Numbered from the stretch's first letter, positions 1 through 8,947 are shown. The stretch is 48,392 nt of DNA from Mycolicibacterium sp. (GCF_017853185.1 NZ_JAFMJZ010000007.1:1-48392); one strand, 5' to 3'. Notes: generated by a model not told the origin, from the sequence alone. A program made the numbers and translations.

Positions 1-483
1 GTCGTCGAACTCATAGATCACCAGCAGCCCGGCGAACGCCGCGAGCACCCAGGCCAGCCCGCCCGCCAGTGCGGGCCGCAACGCGGCCACGATCATCACC
101 ACGCCCAGGGCCGCCGACCACGCCGTCGACTCGTTGAGGACGTGCCCCGCGGCGGACTGCGGGACCCCCAGGCCCGCGCCGAGGCTCTGGGTGATCGCCA
201 ACGCGACCTGCGTGACTCCGACGGCGCCCAGCGACCACCGCGGCCACGACGCCACCAGGGCGTCCAACCGGTCGGGCTCGCTGTTCACCGGGGCGCGGAC
301 GACCGCGACCTGGGAGCGCCCCGCCAGCCGGCGCAGCAACTGGGTCTGCTCCACCGCGGCCGCCTGCCAGTTCCGGCACGGCTCGCAGCCGGCGAGATGC
401 TCGTCGACATGGGACGACGGGATGGGTTCGCGTTCCCCGTCGATGCGTGCCGACAGCGCCTCACGAGCGATGTCGCAGTTCAT
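1..483 (-). CDS. Zinc-finger (HxxxCxxC) anti-sigma-factor-like membrane protein, C-terminus cut by the window edge
   Basis: Read from the reverse complement: MNCDIAREALSARIDGEREPIPSSHVDEHLAGCEPCRNWQ..., then hydrophobic segments. HVDEHLAGCEPC is a zf-HC2-type motif. Open to position 1, so absent from the ORF track. Confidence 0.75.
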   Translation of the reverse strand, partial: MNCDIAREALSARIDGEREPIPSSHVDEHLAGCEPCRNWQAAAVEQTQLLRRLAGRSQVAVVRAPVNSEPDRLDALVASWPRWSLGAVGVTQVALAITQSLGAGLGVPQSAAGHVLNESTAWSAALGVVMIVAALRPALAGGLAWVLAAFAGLLVIYEFDD

Positions 484-530
484 GTGTCAATAGTCGCGCA
501 GACGGGCCGGTTTGTTCCAGCCGCGGTCGA

Positions 531-1244
531 TCAGCGGCCCGCGGTGATGCCGGCCACCCGGGCGTCGGCGTCGGATCCGCAGACCGGCCGCAGCTCGAAG
601 CCGGCTGTCAGGTTGTCGGCGATGCGCTTCTTGAGGTCCCCGGAGGTGACGTGGGCCTGCAGGCTGCGGCCCGGGCAGTCGGTTTCCCCGGGAGCCACCT
701 GCTGATGGCTGGCGAGAGTGTTCACACCGATCCCGAACTGCTGGGCGGCCCAGGCGCACACCAGCGCGGCGCCGTCGAGTTGGGCCTCGGTGACCGCCTC
801 GGTGTCGAAGTCGCCCTCGCACAGCACCAGGAAGTGGCCGGTGGTGTCGTAGTCGGTGGCGGTGTCACCGGCGATCGCGGTGTCGCGCAGCGCGAAGATG
901 TTGCCGTTGCGGTCGACGGCCGCGTGGTAGGCGATGTCGACCCAGCCCTTGTCGTCCTGGTGATAGCGCTGGTGCTGTTGCAGTCGCGCGACGATGCCGC
1001 GGTTGTCCGGCAGCGCCACCGCGGAGTGGTGAATGGTCATCCGGGTGATGGTGTGCGGGCGGCCGCCGGCCCGGGCCGGGCGGGCACCCCAGGCCTGACG
1101 GCACAGCATCACCCCGGACCGTTCCGTCGACGTCAGCAGTCGCACAGCCGGCCCCGGTCCGTCCGCACAGCCGGCGACCGACGTCAGCCCGACGCCCGCC
1201 GCGAACGTCAGGAGCTGTCGCCGGTTGAGACTCACGTCCGTCAC
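531..1244 (-). CDS. Tat-type lipoprotein N-acetylmuramoyl-L-alanine amidase / PGRP-like (Amidase_2)
   Basis: N-terminus NRRQLLTFAAGVGLTSVAGC (twin Arg plus lipobox). Amidase_2 motifs IHHSA, AYHAAVDRNGNIFALRD, SHQQVAPGETDCPG. Confidence 0.85.
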   Translation of the reverse strand: MTDVSLNRRQLLTFAAGVGLTSVAGCADGPGPAVRLLTSTERSGVMLCRQAWGARPARAGGRPHTITRMTIHHSAVALPDNRGIVARLQQHQRYHQDDKGWVDIAYHAAVDRNGNIFALRDTAIAGDTATDYDTTGHFLVLCEGDFDTEAVTEAQLDGAALVCAWAAQQFGIGVNTLASHQQVAPGETDCPGRSLQAHVTSGDLKKRIADNLTAGFELRPVCGSDADARVAGITAGR

Positions 1245-2887
1245 CCTAGAGGCACGGCAGGGGGAGGCACGGCATGGGACCGGGCATGGGCGACGGCCTC
1301 CTCCAGGGAGTCGACCATGTGGTTCTCATGGCGCAGCGCGTCGAAGATTCCCATGTTGGTGAGCAGGCCGAGGTGTTCGGCCTGCACCCCCTTGATGATG
1401 ACGGTGATCCCGCGGGACTCGAGTTCCTCGGTGATCTCGGCCAGCGTGTGCGCCCCGGTCGCGTCGAGCATGCCCAGTTGCGACATCCGGATGATGACCA
1501 CCGACACCTGGTGCTGGTCGGCGTCGGTGATCGCAGTCGAAATGCGCTCGGCCGCTCCGAAGAACATCGCCCCGTCCAATCGCAGCAGCGCGATGCGCTC
1601 ATCACCGGGTTGGCGGGGGCCGGGAAGTTCCTCGCGGACGACGCTGCTGCGCCGCGCCACCGTGCGCAGCGCGAAGAACGCGGCGACGACGATCCCGATC
1701 TCGACCGCCTCGATCAGGTCGAAGCAGACGGTCACCACCGCGGTCAGCACGAACGCCAGCGCGTCGGATCGGGTCGAGTGCAGGATCTTGCGCACCGTGC
1801 CGAACGAGACCATCCGGAACGCGGTCACCATCAACACCCCGGCCAGGGCGGACAACGGGATCGCCGCCACCGGTCCGGTGGCCAGGTACACCACCGCCAG
1901 GAGAAGTAAGGAGTGCACGATCGCAGCCATGCGCGTGCGGGCTCCGGAGCGGACGTTGACAGCGGTTCGGGCGATCGCCCCGGTGGCGGGCATGCCGCCG
2001 AAGACCCCGGCCGCCACCGACGCCAGGCCCTGGCCCACCAGTTCGCGGTCCGGGTCATACGAGCCGGTCGGGGTCATCGTCGCGGCCACCCGCGCCGAGA
2101 GCAGCGACTCGATCGCGGCCAGGGCGGCGATCGCCACCGCCGCCCCGAACAGCGTGCGCATCGCCTCGAAGTCGACCTGAGGCATCGCCGGGGCGGGAAG
2201 GTGCGACGGCAATCTGCCGATGGTGGCCACCGGCAGGTGCCACGCCACGACCGCGACGGTCGCCACCACGACGGCGGTCAGCGACTCGGGGATGGCCCGG
2301 TGCAGCCGCGGCAGGCCGACCATGAGAACAGCGACCAGGCCGACGATCGCCAGGGTGGAACCTGCTGCCGCCCAGTCGGCCTCGCGGACCACCGTCCACG
2401 CCGCGGTCAACGTCCGGTGCCCGGCCGGGGCCGTCGTCCCGAACGCGCTGGGCACCTGCTGAAGGAAGATGATCGCGGCGATCCCGAGGGTGAAGCCCTC
2501 GATCACCGGCCACGGGATGAACGTCACGGCGCGACCGAGTCCGGTGAACCCGGCGGTGAGAACCAGAACGCCGGCCAGCAGCGTCACCACCGCGATGCTG
2601 CCCGCGCCGTGCGCGGCGACGATCGGGGCGAGCACCACCGCCATCGCCCCGGTCGGGCCGGACACCTGGACCGGCGAACCGCCGAACACCGCCGCCACCA
2701 GGCCGGCCACCACCGCGGTGATCAGACCCGCGGCGGCGCCGACGCCGGAACTGATCCCGAACGCCAGAGCCAACGGCAACGCGACGACGCCGACAGTGAT
2801 GCCGGCCAGCAGATCGATGCGCCAGGACTGCCGCAGCCCGGCGTAGTCACCGCGGTGGGGGAGCAGTCGCCGCCATTCGGCGGTCAT
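1241..2887 (-). CDS. SulP-family anion/sulfate permease with C-terminal STAS domain
   Basis: 548 aa, multi-TM; GISSGVGAAAGLITAVVAGLVAAVFGGSPVQVSGPTGAM; C-terminal STAS-like VVIIRMSQLGMLDATGAHTLAEI. Confidence 0.92.
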   Translation of the reverse strand: MTAEWRRLLPHRGDYAGLRQSWRIDLLAGITVGVVALPLALAFGISSGVGAAAGLITAVVAGLVAAVFGGSPVQVSGPTGAMAVVLAPIVAAHGAGSIAVVTLLAGVLVLTAGFTGLGRAVTFIPWPVIEGFTLGIAAIIFLQQVPSAFGTTAPAGHRTLTAAWTVVREADWAAAGSTLAIVGLVAVLMVGLPRLHRAIPESLTAVVVATVAVVAWHLPVATIGRLPSHLPAPAMPQVDFEAMRTLFGAAVAIAALAAIESLLSARVAATMTPTGSYDPDRELVGQGLASVAAGVFGGMPATGAIARTAVNVRSGARTRMAAIVHSLLLLAVVYLATGPVAAIPLSALAGVLMVTAFRMVSFGTVRKILHSTRSDALAFVLTAVVTVCFDLIEAVEIGIVVAAFFALRTVARRSSVVREELPGPRQPGDERIALLRLDGAMFFGAAERISTAITDADQHQVSVVIIRMSQLGMLDATGAHTLAEITEELESRGITVIIKGVQAEHLGLLTNMGIFDALRHENHMVDSLEEAVAHARSHAVPPPAVPLG

Positions 2888-3258
2888 CGGTGATCGCCGA
2901 CCGGGGGCAGCGCATCGAAGGCGTCGAACTGCTGCCGTTGTGACCGCAGGGTGTCGGCCAGGAACGCGCGGGCGATCACCAGTAGTTCAGCCACCGATGG
3001 ATGCGCGAGTTCGTAGAAGACCGCGTTGCCCACCCGTTCGGCCCGGACCACTCCATGCCGTTTGAGCACCGCGAGATGCTGGGACAGCAGGGTGGGCTCG
3101 ATGCCGGTCTCGGTGAGGATCTCGCCCACCCCGGTCGGGCGGGCGTTGGCGGACAGGATCTCCAGAACGCGGATCCGCGCCGGGTGCGACAACGCTTTGA
3201 AGAGATTCGCTTTGATCTCGTAGAGCGGCCGGTTGTCGCTGCCGGGGAAGACGGGCAT
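2884..3258 (-). CDS. ArsR-family winged-helix transcriptional regulator
   Basis: MPVFPGSDNRPLYEIKANLFKALSHPARIRVLEIL...LLSQHLAVLKRHGVVRAERVGNAVFYEL. ATG at 3258 preferred over the longer ORF start at 3582. 4-bp overlap with SulP. Confidence 0.88.
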   Translation of the reverse strand: MPVFPGSDNRPLYEIKANLFKALSHPARIRVLEILSANARPTGVGEILTETGIEPTLLSQHLAVLKRHGVVRAERVGNAVFYELAHPSVAELLVIARAFLADTLRSQRQQFDAFDALPPVGDHR

Positions 3259-3276
3259 CGGAACCTCACGAATTGA

Positions 3277-3300
3277 TGGATTGAACGAATTCTCAATCCA
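3277..3300. promoter_or_regulatory. Putative ArsR operator: TGGATTGA-N8-TCAATCCA
   Basis: Perfect 8-bp arms around an 8-bp spacer in the divergent region between arsR-like (start 3258, -) and the DUF2237 gene (start 3335, +). Confidence 0.55.
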
Positions 3301-3334
3301 CTGTACGGGTGCGATGTGGGTCGATACTGGTCCG

Positions 3335-3721
3335 ATGGTGGATCGCAACGTCCTCGGCGGCCCATTGGAGCCGTGTGGCACCGACCCGATGACCGGTTTC
3401 CACCGGGACGGCTGCTGCTCGACCGGCGAGGAGGACCGCGGCCTGCACACCATCTGCGCCGTCGTCACCGCCGAATTCCTCGACCACCAGCAGTCCATCG
3501 GCAACGACCTGTCGACCCCGATGCCGCAGTTCCGGTTCCCCGGCCTGGTGCCCGGCGACCGGTGGTGCGTCACCGCGCGCAACTGGCTGCGCGCTTACCG
3601 GGACGGCTGCGCGGCCCCGGTGGTGCTGGCGAGCACCCACGAACGCACCCTCGACGTGGTGCCGTTGGAGGCTCTCCAGGAGCACGCGGTGGACGTCCCG
3701 GACGACTTAACCGGGCTGTGA
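3335..3721 (+). CDS. DUF2237 family protein
   Basis: MVDRNVLGGPLEPCGTDPMTGFHRDGCCSTGEEDRGLHTICAVVTAEFLDHQQSIGNDLSTP, a characteristic DUF2237 sequence. Confidence 0.85.
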   Translation: MVDRNVLGGPLEPCGTDPMTGFHRDGCCSTGEEDRGLHTICAVVTAEFLDHQQSIGNDLSTPMPQFRFPGLVPGDRWCVTARNWLRAYRDGCAAPVVLASTHERTLDVVPLEALQEHAVDVPDDLTGL

Positions 3722-3998
3722 TTCGCTGATGGCTATTTGCTGGGCATGCGCAGAAAGCCGGCCCTCGGGGTTCTGTGACGGCCCTCACCGCTAATCATTT
3801 TGGGCGCTGAATTGCACTATAAAGGCAGTTCAATGGCCTTTTACGGCGGCGATTCGGGAAATTCCGAAAGTCCTGCGCAGAATGCGCAAAACTGACTAAA
3901 AAGCGCACTTCGTGGTTTGCGAGCACAAGAGCGACAGCTCCGTAACGCCGCGCCTAGCTTTGGCGAAAGGTTAATTACCGAAACGTTAGGAGCGCGAC

Positions 3999-5441
3999 AT
4001 GGTCGCCATTGGTTCCATCAGTTCCACGTGGCATCCCGGCCGTGGACAGGTGACCATCTGGACCGCCTCGCCGGCCAGCCGCGAGATCATGGCGCGCGCC
4101 GAGCGGGACCTCCTGGCGCCGAGCTTCCAGCAGGCGCAGCACCTGCGCACCGCGCACTTCGCCCGCAACATCGGTCGTGAGGTTCCGCGGTTGATCCTGG
4201 CCGCCTGGGACGTCGAGGGCTGGTGCGACATCGCCGCGATGACCGAGGCGATCAATGCCCACGTCCGTCGCCACGACACCTACCACAGTGCTTTCGATGT
4301 CAGGACCGTCGACGTCTCCGGTGACGATGAGATCGTCATCACCCGACGGACCGTCGGCGATCCGTCGGCGATCGAGTTCACCCCGGCCGCCATGGGCTTC
4401 ATGGAGCAGGACGAGGTGCGGTCCTTCGTGCAGTCGTCGACCCCGGGCACCTTGGAGTGGGATTGCTTCACCTTCGGTGTGATCCAGAAGGCCGACCACT
4501 TCACCGTCTACGCCAACATCGATCACCTGCACACCGACGGTTCGTCGGCCGTGCTGATCTACCGGGATATCAACCAGACCTACGAGGCCCTGGTCAACGA
4601 CGAGACCCACACCCTGCCGCAGGCCGGGGAGTACCGCGACTTCACCGCCAAGCAGCGGCTGCAGGTCGAGGCCATGACGCGGGACTCGCGGCCGATCAAG
4701 GACTGGATCGACTTCGCCAAGGAGGCCGACGGCGGCTGGCCGAGCTTCCCGCTGGAACTCGGCGACGCCGGCGTCACCGGTAAGGGCCGGGCCGTCACGA
4801 TCGAGCTGCTCAACGGCGAACAGACCCAGGCGTTCGACGCCGCCTGCCAGGCCGCCGGCGCGCGGTTCAGCGGTGGCGTGATGGCGTGTGCGGCGATGGC
4901 CGATCACCAGTTCACCGGTGCCGAGACCTTCCACACCTTCACCCCGTCGGACACCCGCAACCGTGAGCAGGCCGGAAGCGCCGGCTGGTACGCCAGCCTG
5001 TTCCCGGTCACCGTCGACGTCGAGGACGGCAACTTCGCGCAGATGGCGCGTTCGGCGCAGAAGTCGTTCGACGCCAACAAGAACCTGTCCGCGGTTCCGT
5101 TCGAGAAGGCCCTCGAGCTGGCCACCCCCGGTGAGCTCGGCCAGACCCAGTCGAGCCGGCCGATGATGGTCTCGCTGTTCGACTTCCGGAAGCTGACCGA
5201 CGCCAACGCCAACCGGCTCGGCATCTACATCGACGACCTGAACCACGGTGGCATCAACATGTGGGTCACCCGCAACGCCAACAACACCATCGTCACGGTG
5301 TCCTACCCGGACACCCTCGAGTCCCGGCACTCGGTGCACGAGTACCTGGGCGCCCTGCGGACCGCCTTCGTCGGCACCGCCGCCCTCAACGAGGCGTGGG
5401 CCGATCAGCTCGCCGACCAGGCTTTTGCTCATTCTGCTTAA
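3999..5441 (+). CDS. Condensation-domain acyltransferase, PapA (polyketide-associated protein)-like
   Basis: 480 aa; HxxxDG motif in NIDHLHTDGSSAVLIYRDI; resembles mycobacterial Pap acyltransferases. Confidence 0.75.
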   Translation: MVAIGSISSTWHPGRGQVTIWTASPASREIMARAERDLLAPSFQQAQHLRTAHFARNIGREVPRLILAAWDVEGWCDIAAMTEAINAHVRRHDTYHSAFDVRTVDVSGDDEIVITRRTVGDPSAIEFTPAAMGFMEQDEVRSFVQSSTPGTLEWDCFTFGVIQKADHFTVYANIDHLHTDGSSAVLIYRDINQTYEALVNDETHTLPQAGEYRDFTAKQRLQVEAMTRDSRPIKDWIDFAKEADGGWPSFPLELGDAGVTGKGRAVTIELLNGEQTQAFDAACQAAGARFSGGVMACAAMADHQFTGAETFHTFTPSDTRNREQAGSAGWYASLFPVTVDVEDGNFAQMARSAQKSFDANKNLSAVPFEKALELATPGELGQTQSSRPMMVSLFDFRKLTDANANRLGIYIDDLNHGGINMWVTRNANNTIVTVSYPDTLESRHSVHEYLGALRTAFVGTAALNEAWADQLADQAFAHSA

Positions 5442-5462
5442 GTAGCCGGGTAAGCTACCCGG

Positions 5463-7121
5463 GTGGCCGGGAAGGGTAAGCACCGCATCGACCTGCGGCT
5501 CGCAACGCAGATTCTGCTGTTGCAGCTGACGGTGGTGGCGCTGACCCTGGGAATCGCCTTCGCCCTGCTGGCCGTGGTGAGCCAACGCCGGCTGATCCAC
5601 GAGTACGGCACCCGCTCGTTGGACATCGCCCGGGTGGTCGCCGACGGCCCGGCGGTGCGCGAGGAAGTCGCGCGCGACAACGCGAACCTGCCGACGGTCG
5701 ACCAGTTGGAGGAGGGGCAACTGCAGAAGCTTGCCGGTCAGGTGCTGCACGCCACCGGAGCCCTGTTCGTGGTGATCACCACCGAGAAGGGGATCCGGCT
5801 GACCCATCCCAATCGCGATGAGTTGGGCAAGCCGGTCAGCACCGAGCCGTTCGCCGCGTTGACCGGTCGTGAGGAGGTCAGCCAGGCGACTGGCACCCTC
5901 GGGCCGTCCGTACGCGCGAAAGTCCCGGTGTTCGCACCGGATTCGGAGAAGGTCGTCGGTCAGGTCAGCGTCGGCATGTCCACCTCGTGGGTGTACCGCC
6001 TGCTCAGCAGCGACCTGCGCGCCGCTCTGCTGACCGGAGGCCCGGCACTGCTGACCGGCGGAGTTCTCTCGGTGCTGCTGGCCCGACGCTGGCGCAAGCA
6101 GACGCTGGATCTGCAGCCCACCGAGATGACCGAACTGGTGCGCACCCAGGAGGCGGTGCTGCACGGCATCGGCGAAGGAGTGCTGGCCGCCGACACCAAC
6201 GGCAACACCACCTTCGTCAACGACGAGGCCTGCCGGCTGCTCGAGATCGGTTCTGTCACAGGGCAACCCGTCGACCAGATCGGTCTGACCCCGCGTGTGC
6301 TGGGTGTGTTGCGCGCCTGCGATCCGACGCCGACGCTGGCCAACGTGGGGGACCGGGTGCTGGTGGTCTCGGCCCGGCCGGTGTCGCGGGAGGGCCAGGA
6401 ACTGGGCACCGTGCTCGTCGTCCGCGACCGCACCGACGTGGAGTCGCTGACCCGCCAGTTGGACGCGGTGCGGCTGATGAGCACCGTGCTGCGGGCGCAG
6501 CGCCATGAATACGCCAACCGGCTGCACCTGCTCAACGGCCTGCTGCACGGCGGTCACTCCGATGACGCCTCGCAGTATCTCGAGGAGCTGCTGGGCTCCG
6601 GCCCGTTGGGATCCGCGCTGCCCGGCATCGACACCATCCGCGACAACTACCTGCAGGCGCTGCTGGCGGCCAAGGCCGCCGGCGTCCGGGAGGCCGGCGT
6701 GACGCTGCGGATCGGCGAGAGCACCTGGGTGCCCGGACAGCTCGTCCTGCCGGTCGACGTCACCACCGTGCTGGGAAATCTGCTCGACAATGCCATCGAC
6801 GCCGCCCGTACCGGCAGCAGTACCGAGAAGGTGGTGGAAGTCGAACTGCTGCAAGACAATTCGACGCTGCACATCACCGTCGCCGACAGCGGCGACGGGG
6901 TGGCCTCGGACCTGACCGAGGAGATCTTCGTCGAGGGCGCCTCGACCAAACCTCAGTCCGACATCCCCGGCGGCCGCGGCATCGGCCTCACGCTGTCCCG
7001 GCAGATCGCCCGGGCACTCGGTGGCGACATCCGGTTGTCCCGTTCGCGTAATCCAGGGGCGGAACTGTGCGGTGCGGAGTTCATCGCCGTCCTGCCGGGC
7101 GTGATGGGGGAGTCGCAATGA
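5463..7121 (+). CDS. Sensor histidine kinase, CitA/DcuS-like
   Basis: GTG start; two TMs around a periplasmic sensor region, PAS region, HEYANRLHLLNGLL phosphoacceptor box, N-box GNLLDNAIDA, G-box GRGIGLTLSRQIA. Confidence 0.9.
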   Translation: MAGKGKHRIDLRLATQILLLQLTVVALTLGIAFALLAVVSQRRLIHEYGTRSLDIARVVADGPAVREEVARDNANLPTVDQLEEGQLQKLAGQVLHATGALFVVITTEKGIRLTHPNRDELGKPVSTEPFAALTGREEVSQATGTLGPSVRAKVPVFAPDSEKVVGQVSVGMSTSWVYRLLSSDLRAALLTGGPALLTGGVLSVLLARRWRKQTLDLQPTEMTELVRTQEAVLHGIGEGVLAADTNGNTTFVNDEACRLLEIGSVTGQPVDQIGLTPRVLGVLRACDPTPTLANVGDRVLVVSARPVSREGQELGTVLVVRDRTDVESLTRQLDAVRLMSTVLRAQRHEYANRLHLLNGLLHGGHSDDASQYLEELLGSGPLGSALPGIDTIRDNYLQALLAAKAAGVREAGVTLRIGESTWVPGQLVLPVDVTTVLGNLLDNAIDAARTGSSTEKVVEVELLQDNSTLHITVADSGDGVASDLTEEIFVEGASTKPQSDIPGGRGIGLTLSRQIARALGGDIRLSRSRNPGAELCGAEFIAVLPGVMGESQ

Positions 7122-7798
7122 CCAACCCCGATCTGACCGTGCTGGTGGTCGACGACGATTTCCGGGTCGCCCACATGCATGCCGGCATCGTCGAGGCGAT
7201 GCCCGGCTTCACGGTGGTCGGCACCGCCAACACGCTGGCCGCCGCCCGCAAGGTCGCCCCGGTCGACCTAGCCCTGGTCGACGTCTACCTGCCGGACGGG
7301 TCCGGGATCGACTTGGTCCGGGAACTGCACGGTGACGCCATGGTCCTCAGCGCCGCGACGGAGGCCGAGACCGTCCGTGCCGCGATGGCGGCCGGCGCGC
7401 TGAGTTATCTGGTCAAACCGTTCGCGCCGACCGATCTGGCCGCCCGGTTGTCCGGCTACGCCCGTTACCGGCGGATTCTGACCGGCCGGAACCTCTCCCA
7501 GGAGGAGATCGACGCCGCCCTGGACGCGTTGCGCCCCCGGGTGGCTCCCCAGCAGTCGCTCTCGGTCGCGCAGTCACCCACCAAGGACCTGGTGCTGGAG
7601 GCACTGGCCACCGCGGATGCGCCGATGTCGGCCGCCGAGGTCGCCGCCGCGATCGGGGTCTCGCGGGCGACCGCCCAGCGCTATCTGGCCAACATGGCCA
7701 CCACCGACGAGGTCAAGGTCGGGCTGCGTTACGGCACCACCGGACGCCCCGAGCAGGAGTTCACCGCGAAACCAAAGGGGCCAAAGAGACTGAAGTGA
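7118..7798 (+). CDS. Response regulator, CitB/DcuR-like
   Basis: ATGA overlap with the kinase; LVVDDDFRVAHMHAGIVE, LALVDVYLPDGSGIDLVRELH, YLVKPF, C-terminal HTH SAAEVAAAIGVSRATAQRYLANM. Confidence 0.92.
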   Translation: MTNPDLTVLVVDDDFRVAHMHAGIVEAMPGFTVVGTANTLAAARKVAPVDLALVDVYLPDGSGIDLVRELHGDAMVLSAATEAETVRAAMAAGALSYLVKPFAPTDLAARLSGYARYRRILTGRNLSQEEIDAALDALRPRVAPQQSLSVAQSPTKDLVLEALATADAPMSAAEVAAAIGVSRATAQRYLANMATTDEVKVGLRYGTTGRPEQEFTAKPKGPKRLK

Positions 7799-8018
7799 AT
7801 TGCGACGCGCCGGGTTTCGAATCGGCGGCGACAATTTTGCGCAGCAAACCACCTGCCTATTTGCAGCAAATACGGTGCAAGCGCCCGATGATGCGGGATT
7901 GGGGCCCAAAGCCCCTACTGGACAAGTTTGCTCGCGTACAACATGATACTTAGCTGAGGGGTTTCTCTCGGCAAAGAACGGGCAACGTTCGAAAGACACG
8001 ATTGAGGGGATTTTTGAC

Positions 8019-8921
8019 ATGAGCAGCCAAACCAAGCCGATGATGTCGACCGGGATGGGACTGGCCACAGCGGCCGCGATGGTCGCGGCGACGGTGGCGA
8101 TTCCAGTCGCCCACAAGCTGGCCGATGTGCAGATCCCGGCGTTCTCAAGTGCCTTCACTTTGGTTGATTCGGAGCATCACTGGAGCAACGGCAATGCCGG
8201 CAACTGGTCGGACTCGGACTCGGACGACTCGTCCTCGAGCAGCAGCAGCTACGACGACGACAACGACGGCGAGCATCACGACGATGACCACCACGGTGGC
8301 TTTGGCAATATCTTCGGCTTCGTCGGCAACTTCCTGACCAACAACCAGGCTGCCGTCGAGGCATTTGCCGCAGGGGTCCCCACCTTTTACCTCGGGCCGG
8401 TAGCCGTCGGCCAGGGTGTGCTGGCCAACGCGTTCTACAACGGCTACAACGGTTCGGCCACCGGGCTATCCGGTGTCTGGGCTTACGTCAGCAGCCAGAT
8501 CGGCAACGTCACCGAGTTCATCAAGAACGCCGTGCTGACCGTCACCAGCATGATCCCGTCGATCCCGCTCGGCCCGGTCTGGGTTGGCGGAAGCCGGCTG
8601 GCCAACGCCTTCTTCGACGGCTACAACGGTTCGGCGACCGGTCTCGCGGGGATCATCTCCTACGTGACCGCCTCGCTCGGCCTGCAGGCTCCGGCTCCGG
8701 CCGGTGCGGCCAAGTCCGCCGCGGCCACCTCCGCTGCGGCCTCGCTGCCGCGGGTCTCCGCTGCGACGGTCACGCTGGCTACCCCGGCCACCGCTGCCGC
8801 CGCCGCTGCCAAGCGCAACGTCGCCCGGGCGGCTGCCGCCGGGACCCCGCGGTCTGCGGCCAAGGCTGCCGGCGCGAAGTCTGCCCCGAAGGCCGCCGCT
8901 GCCTCGCGGCGCGCCCGGTAA
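8019..8921 (+). CDS. Secreted protein with acidic/His-rich segment, two internal repeats and Ala/Lys/Arg-rich tail; function unknown
   Basis: Hydrophobic N-terminal signal, SDSDSDDSSSSSSSYDDDNDGEHHDDDHHGG, two LGPVxVGxxxLANAFxxGYNGSATGLxG modules, basic Ala-rich C-terminus. Confidence 0.75.
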   Translation: MSSQTKPMMSTGMGLATAAAMVAATVAIPVAHKLADVQIPAFSSAFTLVDSEHHWSNGNAGNWSDSDSDDSSSSSSSYDDDNDGEHHDDDHHGGFGNIFGFVGNFLTNNQAAVEAFAAGVPTFYLGPVAVGQGVLANAFYNGYNGSATGLSGVWAYVSSQIGNVTEFIKNAVLTVTSMIPSIPLGPVWVGGSRLANAFFDGYNGSATGLAGIISYVTASLGLQAPAPAGAAKSAAATSAAASLPRVSAATVTLATPATAAAAAAKRNVARAAAAGTPRSAAKAAGAKSAPKAAAASRRAR

Positions 8922-8947
8922 GGCAACTGCGCAAGTCTGATTCACAG

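Noticed and set aside
447-2180. 577-aa plus-strand ORF
   Set aside because: Antisense to amidase and SulP genes; biased shadow translation without domain motifs.
3975-7118. 1047-aa minus-strand ORF antisense to the PapA-like gene and sensor kinase
   Set aside because: GC-rich shadow ORF: compositionally biased, no recognisable motifs, fully antisense to two genes with clear domains.
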